A stretch of 64,000 nucleotides of DNA from Mesorhizobium australicum WSM2073 (GCF_000230995.2 NC_019973.1:3920001-3984000); one strand, 5' to 3'; shown: positions 30,758 through 40,159, counted from the stretch's first letter. The notes: generated by a model from the letters alone, not told the origin. Program-made: numbers and translations.

Positions 30758-31828
30758 TCAGTCTTTCTTGTAAAGCAGCCAGCTTTTGCCGGCGCGCCCT
30801 GCCATGGCTGAATGCCTGGTGACGCGGTTGCGCCCGCTGACCTTGGAGCGGTAGAGCGCCCGATCCGCCTTGGTGTAGAGGTCTTCGGGGCCTTCGGCCT
30901 CTGATGCCATGCAGATGCCCATCGATACCGTCACGGTGCCGTAATTCATGCCGGTCTGGCTGCTGGTGAACGGCGTCTGCTCGATCAGGGCGCGAATGCG
31001 TTCCGCGATCTCGTAGGTTGCGTCCTCGCTGGCGCCCTCGATGATCAGCGCGAACTCCTCGCCGCCGGTTCGGGCGACGAACATGTCGCCGCGGATGCTG
31101 GTCTGCAAAATCTCGGCGATGATCTGGATGATCTTGTCGCCGACAGGATGGCCATAGCGGTCATTAATGTCCTTGAACCGGTCGATGTCGACAAGGACAA
31201 GGGCATTGAACAGAATACCCTTGTTGCTGTTGTAGATCCTGGTGATTTCCTTGTCGAAAGCGCGACGATTCCAGATCTGGGTCAACGGATCCGTATCGGC
31301 CAGCCGCTTGTATTCCTCGAGCTTCGACTTGACGCTCTCAAGCTCCGCCGTCTTGTCGCTGAGCGTCGAGGCGACCTGCCGGCCGTGGTCGATCGTCGAA
31401 TTGGTTGCGATCGTCATTGCGTTGGCGATCTTTTGCAGAAGATCCTGGGAGAGAAGGCTGCGGTTGCTCAGGCCACTGGATGTCTCGTCGAGGATCCTGC
31501 CGTATTTTTCGATATGGCTGCGCTCGCTGCGCAGGAGCGACGCGACCTCCTCAAGCTCCTTGGCGATGACGTCCCGGGCATGCTCGATGATGCCGGGGCC
31601 ATGATTATGGGCAAAGAAAGCGCGCCCGATCTGATCCAGCTCATCCTGCGTCGGCCGGCTGCTCAGCGACAGGACGGCAAGACCGAGCTCGCGGTTGGTG
31701 CCGCTCAGGGCCTCATAGAAGATCTCGTAGTTGCGCGGCAGGCCGAGCACGCCAAGCTGGCGCATGGTGGCCACGACTGTGCTTGCGATCTCAGTGTTTC
31801 GTTCGGTCTGGGTGGCCGCCGGCTGCAT
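30758..31828 (-). CDS. GGDEF-domain diguanylate cyclase
   Basis: 356 residues from ATG 31828. The N-terminal helical region (about 1-170) has no membrane segment and ends in a coiled coil (KTAELESVKSKLEEYKRLA). The GGDEF domain follows: DPLTQIWNRRAF, DIDRFKDINDRYGHPVGD, and active site ARTGGEEFALI, so it should make c-di-GMP. The inhibitory I-site is degenerate: at the RxxD position the sequence is RGDM, with Met instead of Asp. Likely cytoplasmic. Confidence 0.9.
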   Translation of the reverse strand: MQPAATQTERNTEIASTVVATMRQLGVLGLPRNYEIFYEALSGTNRELGLAVLSLSSRPTQDELDQIGRAFFAHNHGPGIIEHARDVIAKELEEVASLLRSERSHIEKYGRILDETSSGLSNRSLLSQDLLQKIANAMTIATNSTIDHGRQVASTLSDKTAELESVKSKLEEYKRLADTDPLTQIWNRRAFDKEITRIYNSNKGILFNALVLVDIDRFKDINDRYGHPVGDKIIQIIAEILQTSIRGDMFVARTGGEEFALIIEGASEDATYEIAERIRALIEQTPFTSSQTGMNYGTVTVSMGICMASEAEGPEDLYTKADRALYRSKVSGRNRVTRHSAMAGRAGKSWLLYKKD

Positions 31829-32225
31829 GGTTGTTCGCTCTTCCCTTGGGAACGCGCCTGAACTTGGCGCATATCCATCATCGCTGACGCGGGGACGCCA
31901 CCCATTCGAAGCCGACACACGAAAAGGCGCGTCCCCACACGCGACCTTCGATGGAGACCACCATAGATGCAGTAGCGCTAAAGTTTCCTTAATCGGCAGA
32001 ACTCACGCCTTTTCGCTACATCAGGCTGCATGCGTCCAACCAAACTATCAACCTCCAGGCAGCGCTGATTGGCGGCGTTGCATGCAAATTCGCGTACCGA
32101 TCTGGCTGAGCGAAACTGAACTTCAGATTTTCCACAACAACAGATGTCGCAATTGCTTACGCATGACGGCCGCAAAGCTGGAATGCTGGTGCCTTCGTCA
32201 GACTACAGTTTAGGGGAGAAACCCA
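31829..32225. other. Intergenic region upstream of GGDEF and GFA genes
   Basis: 397 bp between divergent genes. It contains an imperfect inverted repeat GGGGACG / CGTCCCC (31891-31897, 31930-31936), and a lower-GC stretch around 31975-32000 likely to hold promoters. No ORF with family similarity is seen. Confidence 0.45.
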
Positions 32226-32642
32226 GTGCGGGAGAGTCACCAGGGATCATGCCTGTGCGGAGCGGTCCGCTTCCGGACAAGTGGGGCACTGCGTGGCGTC
32301 GTCTACTGCCATTGTTCGCAATGCCGCAAACAGAGCGGGCATTTCTATGCCGCGACCAATGTTGCCGATACCGACATCGTGATCGAAGGCACGGAAAGCA
32401 TCACCTGGTATGAAGCGTCCGGCTTCGCCAGGCGCGGCTTTTGCAAGACATGCGGGTCGCTGCTGTTCTGGAAGGCGATGGACCAAGACCATATCTCGGT
32501 CATGGCGGGATCGTTCGACAAGCCGACAGCGCTCGAGGGCGAATGTCATATCTTCGTCGGCGACAAGGGCGACTATTATTCGATCGACGATGGGCTGCCG
32601 CAGTTTGAAAAGTCGACACCGGCCATACCGGTAGCCGAATGA
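32226..32642 (+). CDS. GFA/CENP-V family protein
   Basis: 138 residues from GTG 32226, with GGGGAG nine bases upstream. Zinc ligands are evident: CLCGAVRF, YCHCSQCRKQSGHFYA and RGFCKTCGSLLFW. The family includes glutathione-dependent formaldehyde-activating proteins, but most members have unknown function, and nothing nearby points to formaldehyde metabolism. Confidence 0.9.
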   Translation: MRESHQGSCLCGAVRFRTSGALRGVVYCHCSQCRKQSGHFYAATNVADTDIVIEGTESITWYEASGFARRGFCKTCGSLLFWKAMDQDHISVMAGSFDKPTALEGECHIFVGDKGDYYSIDDGLPQFEKSTPAIPVAE

Positions 32643-32720
32643 AATTTGGACGATCCGCCTTATTCCATTGATCGGGGCATTGCTTTATCCCGGGCCGGTG
32701 ATTCCGAGAGGGGCCTTGGC

Positions 32721-33080
32721 ATGCAGCGGCTGATCGATGCTTTTATCAATTCGGTGCGGGCATTTCGCAAGCTTGCGGTTAGCGAGAAGGCTTTCCAGCA
32801 GGAACTGATGCTGCTGGTGCTGGCCTTGCCCGCTGGCTGGTTCGTTTCGGTGTCTTGGCGCGGTTACGCGCTGCTGATCGGCGCGGTGCTCCTCTTGATC
32901 ATGGTCGAAGTGCTGAACACGGGCATCGAGGCGGCGTGCGACGCAATTTCTCGTGAATTCCATATCGATATCCAGCTCGCCAAGGATTGTGGCTCGCTGG
33001 CGGTGCTGATTTCTGTGGTGATTGCCGGCGGCGTCTGGGGCATCGCTCTCATTGAGCGCATAACGGGGGTGCCGATCTGA
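32721..33080 (+). CDS. dgkA: Diacylglycerol kinase
   Basis: 119 residues, three membrane helices, standard DgkA size. Recycles diacylglycerol released during glucan and lipid metabolism to phosphatidic acid. The active-site segment MVEVLNTGIEAACDAIS matches the family EVLNTxIE motif, with the acidic cluster in HIDIQLAKDCGSLAV. ATG 32721 is preceded by GAGAGGGG; an upstream start at 32646 adds unrelated residues. Confidence 0.92.
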   Translation: MQRLIDAFINSVRAFRKLAVSEKAFQQELMLLVLALPAGWFVSVSWRGYALLIGAVLLLIMVEVLNTGIEAACDAISREFHIDIQLAKDCGSLAVLISVVIAGGVWGIALIERITGVPI

Positions 33081-33120
33081 AGCTTTGATGCCTATATGAC
33101 GGTCACCAAAGGAGACCGTC

Positions 33121-33708
33121 ATGGCAGAGGTCACGAATTCATCGCCTCTCGAACGCCTGGGCCTGCCGGACGACCTGCGCTGGCTGGCCGACAAATATCC
33201 CCGCGAAAGCTGGCAGGCTCACGCCAACATTCACGGCATGGCCAATATGTGGCTGCAGCGGCACGACATGTTCCGCGAACTCGGCGGCATGCTCACCGGC
33301 GGTATTGGCAACTATCGCGAGGGCAGACTGACGGCCCCCGATTTCGCGCGCTGGTTCGCGCCGCGCCTCAACCATTTTCTCGGGCATCTCGACGGCCACC
33401 ACAATGTCGAGGATTACCAGTATTTCCCGGCCTTCACCAAGGCGGAGCCCCGTCTGAAGCGCGGGTTCGAGATTCTCGATGCCGACCACCACACCATCCA
33501 TGTAGGATTGGAGCGCAACGCCGAGGCGGCGAACGCGTTCATCCGTACACTTCAGGAGAGTGAGGACAAGCAGCGCTTCGCCGCCGATGCCTATGCCGAC
33601 GAAAACAACCGTCTGATCGCGATGCTGACCCGGCATCTGGCCGATGAGGAGGACCTGATCATCCCGCTCATCCTCGATCGGGGGGACCAGGCGCTCGGCA
33701 TCGACTGA
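33121..33708 (+). CDS. Hemerythrin-like (HHE) domain protein
   Basis: 195 residues, all-helical. Iron-ligand pattern: HANIHGMAN, HLDGHHNVEDYQYFP, DADHHTIH and LTRHLADEEDLIIPL. This fits a di-iron HHE domain that binds oxygen or handles NO/oxidative stress. The GGAGACC right before ATG 33121 gives a good start. Single gene; the next gene is convergent after 3 bp. Confidence 0.85.
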   Translation: MAEVTNSSPLERLGLPDDLRWLADKYPRESWQAHANIHGMANMWLQRHDMFRELGGMLTGGIGNYREGRLTAPDFARWFAPRLNHFLGHLDGHHNVEDYQYFPAFTKAEPRLKRGFEILDADHHTIHVGLERNAEAANAFIRTLQESEDKQRFAADAYADENNRLIAMLTRHLADEEDLIIPLILDRGDQALGID

Positions 33709-33711
33709 CGG

Positions 33712-34299
33712 TCAAAACTCCTTGTCGCGCTCCCGCTTGGCGACATGGCGGGCGACAAGCCAGGCAAGCACGGCCACGGCAAGGCCGATGCCGAGCCCGA
33801 CGAACAGCCGCTTGTGCTGCATCAGGGCCTGGCCGATCAACTGCTCGGCTCCCAATCCGAAGACATAGCCGATCGTGCTGAACAGGACCGCCCAGATGAC
33901 CGAGGAAATGGCGTTGAGGATGATGAAGCGCGGCGCCGCTATGGTCGAAAGGCCGGCCGCGATGCCGCCGACCAGGCGCATGCCGTAGACATAGCGGTTC
34001 GACAGCACGAAGATGTTGGGATGGGTGTTGAGCAGGCGGTAGGCGCGGCGAAAGCCAGGCCGCCGGCGCAGCCTGACGATATGGCGATTGTCGGCGAAAC
34101 TTCTGCCGAGGATGAAGAAAAAGGTGTCGCCAGCGAAGGCGCCCAGCGCTGCCGCGACGAAGGCATGCCACAGCACGAAAACATGCTGGTGGGCGAAGAA
34201 GCCTCCCAGGATCGCGGCACTTTCGCCTTCGGCCACGCAGCCTAGAAAAACCGCCAGCAACCCGTATTGCTCGATGAAATGGTGGATCGCTTCGGTCAT
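33712..34299 (-). CDS. DedA/SNARE-associated family membrane protein
   Basis: 195 residues, about five membrane segments. Family motifs: GESAAILGGFFAHQH with the conserved acidic residue, GDTFFFILGRSF, and NRYVYGMRLVGGIAAGLS with the essential arginines. DedA proteins are linked to lipid scrambling and membrane homeostasis. The start overlaps the DUF1003 stop by four bases, so the two are co-expressed. Confidence 0.88.
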   Translation of the reverse strand: MTEAIHHFIEQYGLLAVFLGCVAEGESAAILGGFFAHQHVFVLWHAFVAAALGAFAGDTFFFILGRSFADNRHIVRLRRRPGFRRAYRLLNTHPNIFVLSNRYVYGMRLVGGIAAGLSTIAAPRFIILNAISSVIWAVLFSTIGYVFGLGAEQLIGQALMQHKRLFVGLGIGLAVAVLAWLVARHVAKRERDKEF

Positions 34300-34856
34300 G
34301 AGGCCGACTGCTGTGACAGTCTTTCGTCGATCCGCTTGACCAGTTCGGCCAGCCGCACGATTTCGTCGCGCATGCCGATGATCTGGCTGTGGCGCAGTTC
34401 GTCCAGCTTCTCATGCAGCGCCATGATCTCGATCTCGGCCTTCAGATTGACCTCGTAATCATGGGCGGCATCGATGCGGTCGCGTTCGGTCTGGCGGTTC
34501 TGCGCCATCATGATCACCGGCGCCTGCAATGCGGCGACCATCGACAGGACGAGGTTGAGGAAGATGAAGGGGTAGGGGTCGAATGCATCGCGCGACAACA
34601 GCCAGACATTGGCTGATGTCCACACGATCAGGAAGGCGATGAAGGTCAGGATGAACGACCAGGAGCCGCCGATGCGGGCGATCGTATCGGCAAGGCGGTC
34701 GCCAAAAGTCTGGTGGAAAGCGACGGCCTTGTTGGTGTCCCTGGTGATGGTGGTACGCTCGATGGTGCTTTGCAGCACCCGGTTTTCCAACTGGCTCAGC
34801 CCATCCGGCTTCCGCTTCAGCCAACGGTTCGCCAGGTCGTCGATGGTCTTGTTCAT
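34296..34856 (-). CDS. DUF1003 membrane protein
   Basis: 186 residues with two membrane segments (GGSWSFILTFIAFLIVW and YPFIFLNLVLSMVAALQAPV) followed by MMAQNRQTERDR and a long amphipathic helix, the standard DUF1003 layout. Function unknown. First gene of a two-gene unit with DedA. Confidence 0.88.
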   Translation of the reverse strand: MNKTIDDLANRWLKRKPDGLSQLENRVLQSTIERTTITRDTNKAVAFHQTFGDRLADTIARIGGSWSFILTFIAFLIVWTSANVWLLSRDAFDPYPFIFLNLVLSMVAALQAPVIMMAQNRQTERDRIDAAHDYEVNLKAEIEIMALHEKLDELRHSQIIGMRDEIVRLAELVKRIDERLSQQSAS

Positions 34857-34880
34857 GGCGTCTCCAAGCGCTTTGCTGCG

Positions 34881-34977
34881 CTAAAGCGCGTCGCGTCGAA
34901 GCGGATTGAGGCGACGCGCTTTAGGTTTTTGCTTTTATGCATGTCGTCTTCCCAAAACCGTTTTGGGCGACATGCAT
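34881..34977. repeat. Two palindromic repeats in the DUF1003/Tag intergenic region
   Basis: A perfect 14-bp inverted pair CTAAAGCGCGTCGC / GCGACGCGCTTTAG (34881-34894, 34911-34924), then ATGCATGTCG / CGACATGCAT (34937-34946, 34968-34977) with inner CCCAAAA / TTTTGGG. These resemble dispersed rhizobial elements. They sit between divergent genes, so promoters must lie around or inside them. Confidence 0.8.
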
Positions 34978-35038
34978 TAGAGGTAGAGGCTGCCGGCCCG
35001 GGCGGGAAGTGCTAGATTGAGGCGAACCGAGGGGACCG

Positions 35039-35755
35039 ATGGCCGACTTCAAGAAAATTCGCGCTCGCGCGGCAAATCGCAAGGGCGGTGAGGCGGAACT
35101 GACCTCGCTGTTGGGTCCGATACCCGACAATGCCGCCGTCGCCGACATTGCCGACGCCCGCATCCTTTCGACCATGGCCGAGCGCGTCTTTGCCGCCTGG
35201 TTTCGTCTGCGCGTCATCGAGCAGAAATGGCCCGGTTTCGAGGAAGCGTTCCTGCGCTTCGAGCCGAAGCGGCTTTTGTTCCAGCCCGACGATTTCTGGC
35301 ACGATCTGGCCTCGGACCAGCGCATCGTGCGCAATCCGCAGAAGATCAGGTCCGTTCGCGACAACGCCGCCTTCGTCGAGCGCGTGTCCCGGGAACATGG
35401 CGGCTTCGGCAATTTTCTCGCCGAATGGCCCGCCGATGACCAGGTCGGGCTGATGGCCTATCTCGGCAAGCATGGCAGCCGGCTCGGCGGCAACACCGGC
35501 CAGTATTTTTTGCGCTGGCTGGGCTGGGATGCTTTCGTCATTTCGGCCGACATGGCGGCAGCCCTTCGCGACGCGGGCCTCGACATCGCGGACAATCCGA
35601 CATCGAAGAAGGACCTCGACAACATCCAGGTCCAGATCAACCGATGGGCCGACGAGACAGGGCTGCCGCGCCGGCATCTCTCGCGCATCCTGGCCATGTC
35701 GATCGGCGAAAACCACTCTCCGCAATCGCTGCGCGAGTATATGGGCGACGATTGA
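35039..35755 (+). CDS. DNA-3-methyladenine glycosylase I-like protein
   Basis: 238 residues, HhH-GPD-like helical protein. Similar to the Tag family in the stretch VIEQKWPGFEEAFLRFEP, RNPQKIRSVRDNAAFVE and RLGGNTGQYFLRWLGWD. It lacks the N-terminal zinc-binding residues of E. coli Tag and is longer, so it is a divergent member; alkyl-base repair is inferred only from the family. GAGGGG lies five bases before ATG 35039. Confidence 0.7.
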   Translation: MADFKKIRARAANRKGGEAELTSLLGPIPDNAAVADIADARILSTMAERVFAAWFRLRVIEQKWPGFEEAFLRFEPKRLLFQPDDFWHDLASDQRIVRNPQKIRSVRDNAAFVERVSREHGGFGNFLAEWPADDQVGLMAYLGKHGSRLGGNTGQYFLRWLGWDAFVISADMAAALRDAGLDIADNPTSKKDLDNIQVQINRWADETGLPRRHLSRILAMSIGENHSPQSLREYMGDD

Positions 35756-35818
35756 CGGGCTGAATTGGTCCAAACGAACGCCATTGCGAGGTGAATTCCG
35801 CCGCGCTAAGTCAGCAGC

Positions 35819-37495
35819 ATGACCAAGAAGCTCGACATACTGCGTATCGCCATCGCCCAGCTCAACCCGACTGTCGGCGACGTCGCCGGCAACCTCGCCA
35901 AGGCGCGCGAGGCGAGGGCGGATGCCGCCCGCCAGGGCGCCGATCTCGTGCTCTATACCGAGCTTTTCCTCGCCGGCTATCCGCCGGAGGATCTGGTGCT
36001 CAAGCCGGCGTTCCTCAAGGCATGCGAGCGGGCAGCACAGGATTTTGCCGCGGACACCGCCGATGGCGGTCCCGGCGTCATCATCGGCACGCCGCTGAAG
36101 CGCAAGAGCGGCACGCATAATTCCATCGTCTTCGCCGATGGCGGCAAGATCATCGCCGAACGCTACAAGCTCGACCTGCCCAATTACGGCGAATTCGACG
36201 AGAAGCGCGTCTTCCAGGCCGGGCCCGAGATCCAGGGACCGGTCAACTTCCGCGGCGTGCGCATCGGCATACCGATCTGCGAGGACATCTGGGGCGACGT
36301 CGCGGTCTGCGAGACGCTGGCCGAAAGCGGCGCGGAAATCCTGCTGGTGCCGAACGGGTCGCCCTATTATCGCGCCAAGATCGACGTTCGCCACCAGGTC
36401 GTGATCAAGCAAGTCATCGAATGCGGCCTGCCGATGATCTATGCCAACCAGCTCGGCGGCCAGGACGAGCTGATCTTCGACGGCGCCTCCTTCGCCATCG
36501 GGGCGGACAAGACGCTCGCCTTCCAGATGAGTCAGTTCGAGGATGCGGTGGACGTCACCACCTGGAAACGTACCGATGATGGCTGGGTCTGTTCGGAAGG
36601 ACCGATGTCGAAAATCCCGGACAAGGAGGAGGCCGACTACCGCGCCTGCATGCTCGGCCTGCGCGATTACGTCAACAAGAACGGCTTCAAGAATGTGGTG
36701 CTTGGCCTCTCCGGCGGCATCGACTCCGCGATCTGTGCCGCATTGGCCGTCGATGCGCTGGGCGAGGAACGGCTGCGTGCCGTCATGATGCCTTATCGCT
36801 ACACTTCGAAGGATTCCCTCAAGGACGCCGAGGACTGCGCCCGCGCCCTCGGCTGCCGCTATGACATCGTCCCGATCTTCGAGCCCGTCGAAGGCTTTTT
36901 GCATGCGCTGACGCAATTGTTCGAAGGCACCAAGGAAGGCATCACCGAGGAGAATTTGCAGAGCCGCGCGCGCGGCACCATCTTGATGGCAATCTCCAAC
37001 AAATTCGGCTCGATGGTCGTCACTACGGGCAACAAGAGCGAGATGTCGGTCGGCTACGCCACCCTCTACGGCGACATGAATGGCGGCTTCAATCCGATCA
37101 AGGACCTTTACAAGATGCAGGTCTACGCGCTCTCGCGCTGGCGCAACAGCCATGTGCCGCCGGGTGCGCTCGGGCCTTCGGGCGAGGTGATCCCGAAGAA
37201 CATCATCGACAAGGCGCCATCGGCCGAATTGCGCGAGAACCAGACCGACCAGGATTCGCTGCCGCCCTATCCGGTGCTGGACGACATCCTCGAATGCCTG
37301 GTCGAGAACGAGATGGGCGTCGACGACATCGTCTCGCGCGGCCATGACCGGGCGACGGTGGCGCGCATCGAACACCTGCTCTACATCGCCGAGTACAAGC
37401 GCAGGCAGGCGGCACCGGGTGTGAAGATCACCAGGAAGAATTTTGGCCGCGACCGCCGCTATCCCATCACCAATCGTTTCAGGGATCGTGGCTGA
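35819..37495 (+). CDS. nadE: Glutamine-dependent NAD+ synthetase
   Basis: 558 residues. The N-terminal nitrilase-type glutaminase (catalytic Glu in LYTELFLAGYPPEDL, Lys in ERYKLDLPNYG, Cys in GIPICEDIWGD) feeds ammonia to the C-terminal synthetase with the P-loop VLGLSGGIDSAI. Makes NAD from deamido-NAD. Monocistronic as far as visible. Confidence 0.95.
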   Translation: MTKKLDILRIAIAQLNPTVGDVAGNLAKAREARADAARQGADLVLYTELFLAGYPPEDLVLKPAFLKACERAAQDFAADTADGGPGVIIGTPLKRKSGTHNSIVFADGGKIIAERYKLDLPNYGEFDEKRVFQAGPEIQGPVNFRGVRIGIPICEDIWGDVAVCETLAESGAEILLVPNGSPYYRAKIDVRHQVVIKQVIECGLPMIYANQLGGQDELIFDGASFAIGADKTLAFQMSQFEDAVDVTTWKRTDDGWVCSEGPMSKIPDKEEADYRACMLGLRDYVNKNGFKNVVLGLSGGIDSAICAALAVDALGEERLRAVMMPYRYTSKDSLKDAEDCARALGCRYDIVPIFEPVEGFLHALTQLFEGTKEGITEENLQSRARGTILMAISNKFGSMVVTTGNKSEMSVGYATLYGDMNGGFNPIKDLYKMQVYALSRWRNSHVPPGALGPSGEVIPKNIIDKAPSAELRENQTDQDSLPPYPVLDDILECLVENEMGVDDIVSRGHDRATVARIEHLLYIAEYKRRQAAPGVKITRKNFGRDRRYPITNRFRDRG

Positions 37496-37551
37496 AGCGC
37501 AGTTCGTCTGCTGGACGAAAATACGCGGCATGGCGGGATAGGGATACCAGC

Positions 37552-37968
37552 ATGCCCGACTGTGAAATCAGCTTCGACCTCTCACGGATCGACTTTCGTG
37601 CGACCTCCGACCTGTTGATGGAAAGCTACTGGGGAGCTGGACGCAGCGACGAGTTCCATCGCCGGGCCTTTGCCAACTCGTTCTGCGCCGCCGCCTACAT
37701 CGCTGGCAAACAGGTCGGTTTCGGCAGGGCGATCACCGACCGCACGGTATTCGCCTATCTCGCGGATATCATCGTCTGGCCCGTGCATCGCGGGCAGGGC
37801 GTCGGCTTGCGGCTGGTGCGGGCACTCATCGACCATCCTGAACTCAGCACCGTCTCGCATTGGAGCCTGTCGACCAGCGACGCGCATGGGGTCTATGAAA
37901 AGCTGGGTTTCAAGGCATCGATGGATGGGCGATACATGCGCCTCGATCGTGCGCCGCATGCCGGGTGA
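37552..37968 (+). CDS. GNAT family N-acetyltransferase
   Basis: 138 residues. The acetyl-CoA loop is VHRGQGVGLRLVRALI (motif A, Q/RxxGxG/A), preceded by the beta-4 strand FAYLADIIVWP and followed by YEKLGFKAS. It lacks neighbours that would reveal a substrate. Confidence 0.85.
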   Translation: MPDCEISFDLSRIDFRATSDLLMESYWGAGRSDEFHRRAFANSFCAAAYIAGKQVGFGRAITDRTVFAYLADIIVWPVHRGQGVGLRLVRALIDHPELSTVSHWSLSTSDAHGVYEKLGFKASMDGRYMRLDRAPHAG

Positions 37969-38119
37969 ACGACGTGCGACGGCGATAGGCAGGGATAGCG
38001 ACTGTTGCAAAATCGCCTCATCGGCTGGGCCAGAGATGCTTTTGGCCATGGCTTGCCTTGGCGCGCAATCGAAGCACCCCTATAAGAGCGTTTCCGCGAT
38101 TCCCTTCAGGGAGGACCGA

Positions 38120-38161
38120 ATGCCAGGATTTGACATCGTTATGCGAGGCCGCGAGGCCTAG
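38120..38161 (+). CDS. Possible leader peptide (13 aa) upstream of the ABC exporter
   Basis: ATG 38120 has GGAGG four bases upstream, an excellent ribosome-binding site. The peptide reads MPGFDIVMRGREA, and its coding part holds a tandem GCGAGGCC repeat. It ends 192 bp before the exporter start and is followed directly by stable hairpins, the layout of a translational or transcriptional attenuator. No residue is strongly over-represented, so an amino-acid sensor is not obvious. Confidence 0.45.
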   Translation: MPGFDIVMRGREA

Positions 38162-38173
38162 GTCTGCGCCGGT

Positions 38174-38345
38174 GTTCCGAAGTATCGGAACCATTCCGGG
38201 TGTAGAAAAGGCATTTGCCGCTGCCGGTCGCCGCCCTTGGGCAGGCGACCAACCATAGCCGAACCTCCGCATTCATGGGCAATTCGCCCCGGCGCGGTTT
38301 TTCAACCTTCGACTTTTATTGGGATCGGGCTCGTTTTGCGCCCGA
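38174..38345 (+). promoter_or_regulatory. Hairpin-rich leader of the ABC exporter
   Basis: Three main stems: GTTCCGA / TCGGAAC (38174-38180, 38185-38191); GGTCGCC-GCCC / GGGC-GGCGACC with one bulge (38226-38236, 38239-38250); and TCGGGC / GCCCGA (38325-38330, 38340-38345), which ends eight bases before the exporter ATG and could block its ribosome-binding site. A weaker GGGC / GCCC stem (38277-38289) is followed by a T-run at 38298-38302. Confidence 0.45.
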
Positions 38346-38353
38346 ATGACATC

Positions 38354-40159
38354 ATGGCTCGTTTCAAGATCGATTTGCGCGCGAGCGCCTTTCGCAGCGT
38401 TCTTGGCTTCACACTTACCCATTGGCGGCGTCAGCCTTGGCGGCTCTCGCTCATCATGGGCGGTTTCCTGTTGTCGACGCTGGCCGACGTGCTGACGCCG
38501 CTCTACTCCGGTCGGCTGGTCGATGCTGTCGCCAGCAGCGCCGGAGCGGATGCCATTGCCTGGAACGCCGCGATGACGGCATTTTTCTTCTTGATGGCGC
38601 TGGCGCTGACTGGCGTCGTGTTGCGCAATCTTGCCTTCATGGGAATCGTTGAGCTGACACTCAAGATGATGGCCGACATCGCGGCCGACGCCTTCCATCG
38701 CGTTCAGCGCTTTTCGACCGACTGGCATGCCAACTCGTTTGCCGGCTCGACGGTGCGCAAGGTGACGCGCGGCATGTGGGCGCTCGACCTGCTCAACGAC
38801 ACGATCCTGATCGCGCTGCTGCCGTCGGTGGTCATGCTCGCCGGCTCGACGCTGCTGCTCGGCTGGTTCTGGCCGCTGATGGGCGTGGTCGTCGCGGCCG
38901 GCTCCCTGCTGTTCATCACGGTGACGGCCATGTTGTCGCTTGGCTATGTCGCGCCCGCGGCAAGGCTTGCGAACACCTGGGACACGCGCCTCGGCGGCTC
39001 GCTGGCCGACGCGGTCAGCTGCAATGCCGTGGTCAAGGGCTTTGGCGCCGAGGCGCGCGAAGAGCGCCGTCTCGCCAGGGTGGTCGCCAAATGGCGCGAC
39101 CGCACGCGGCGCACCTGGGTGCGCGGCACCATCAACGGCACCACGCAAGGGGTGCTGCTGTTGGTCATGCGGGCCGCCGTGATCGGCCTGGCGCTGATGC
39201 TGTGGTCGTGGGGGCAGGCGAGCGCCGGCGATGTCGCTTTCGTGCTGACCTCATTCTTCGTGCTGCAAGGCTATTTGCGCGATATCGGCACGCATATCCG
39301 CAATCTGCAGCGTTCGATCAACGACATGGAGGAACTGGTCGATTTCCAGTCCGAACCGCTCGGCATCGAAGACAGGCCCGGCGCCGAACCGATTGCCATC
39401 ACGCAGGGCCACATCGCCTTCGACAAGGTCACCTTTCACTACGGCAATCACCGGTCGCCGCTCTACCGTGACTTTTCGGTGGATATCGCGCCGGGCGAGC
39501 GTGTCGGGCTCGTCGGTCACTCGGGTTCGGGCAAGACCACATTCGTCAAGCTCATCCAGCGGCTCTATGACGTGAATGCGGGAAAGATCGTGATCGATGG
39601 CCAGGATATCTCACAGGTCGCCCAGTCGTCGCTGCGCGGCCAGATCGCCATCGTTCAGCAGGAACCGATCCTGTTCCACCGGTCGCTGGCCGAAAACATC
39701 GCCTATGCCAGGCCAAGCGCGACGCAGGGGGAGATCGAGCATGCCGCCAGGCTGGCGAGCGCCCACGACTTCATCACCAGCCTGCCGAAGGGCTATGGCA
39801 CGCTGGTCGGCGAACGTGGCGTGAAACTGTCGGGCGGCGAGCGCCAGCGCGTGGCGATCGCCCGCGCTTTCCTGGCCGATGCGCGCATCCTGATCCTGGA
39901 CGAGGCGACGTCGAGCCTCGATTCGGAATCGGAGGTGCTCATCCAGCAAGCGATGGAACGGCTGATGGTCGGCCGCACGACACTGGTCATCGCGCATCGG
40001 CTTTCGACGGTGCGGGCGCTCGACAGACTGCTGGTCTTCGATCGCGGCAAGATCGTCGAGGAAGGCTCGCATGACGAGTTGATCCGGCTGAAGGGCGGCA
40101 TCTACCGCCGCCTGTTCGAGCGCCAGGCGCTGGAACTTACCAAGGGCCTCGTGATGTGA
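38354..40159 (+). CDS. ABC exporter, fused permease and ATPase
   Basis: 601 residues. The N-terminal type IV (multidrug/MsbA-like) membrane domain has about six helices, followed by one ATPase: Walker A LVGHSGSGKTTFVKLI, Q-loop IVQQEPILFHR, signature KLSGGERQRVAIARAFL, Walker B ILILDEATSSLDSES and IAHRLST. A half-transporter of this kind works as a homodimer. ATG 38354 starts MARFKIDLRAS; no clear ribosome-binding site precedes it, and a hairpin lies just upstream. Substrate unknown. Confidence 0.9.
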   Translation: MARFKIDLRASAFRSVLGFTLTHWRRQPWRLSLIMGGFLLSTLADVLTPLYSGRLVDAVASSAGADAIAWNAAMTAFFFLMALALTGVVLRNLAFMGIVELTLKMMADIAADAFHRVQRFSTDWHANSFAGSTVRKVTRGMWALDLLNDTILIALLPSVVMLAGSTLLLGWFWPLMGVVVAAGSLLFITVTAMLSLGYVAPAARLANTWDTRLGGSLADAVSCNAVVKGFGAEAREERRLARVVAKWRDRTRRTWVRGTINGTTQGVLLLVMRAAVIGLALMLWSWGQASAGDVAFVLTSFFVLQGYLRDIGTHIRNLQRSINDMEELVDFQSEPLGIEDRPGAEPIAITQGHIAFDKVTFHYGNHRSPLYRDFSVDIAPGERVGLVGHSGSGKTTFVKLIQRLYDVNAGKIVIDGQDISQVAQSSLRGQIAIVQQEPILFHRSLAENIAYARPSATQGEIEHAARLASAHDFITSLPKGYGTLVGERGVKLSGGERQRVAIARAFLADARILILDEATSSLDSESEVLIQQAMERLMVGRTTLVIAHRLSTVRALDRLLVFDRGKIVEEGSHDELIRLKGGIYRRLFERQALELTKGLVM

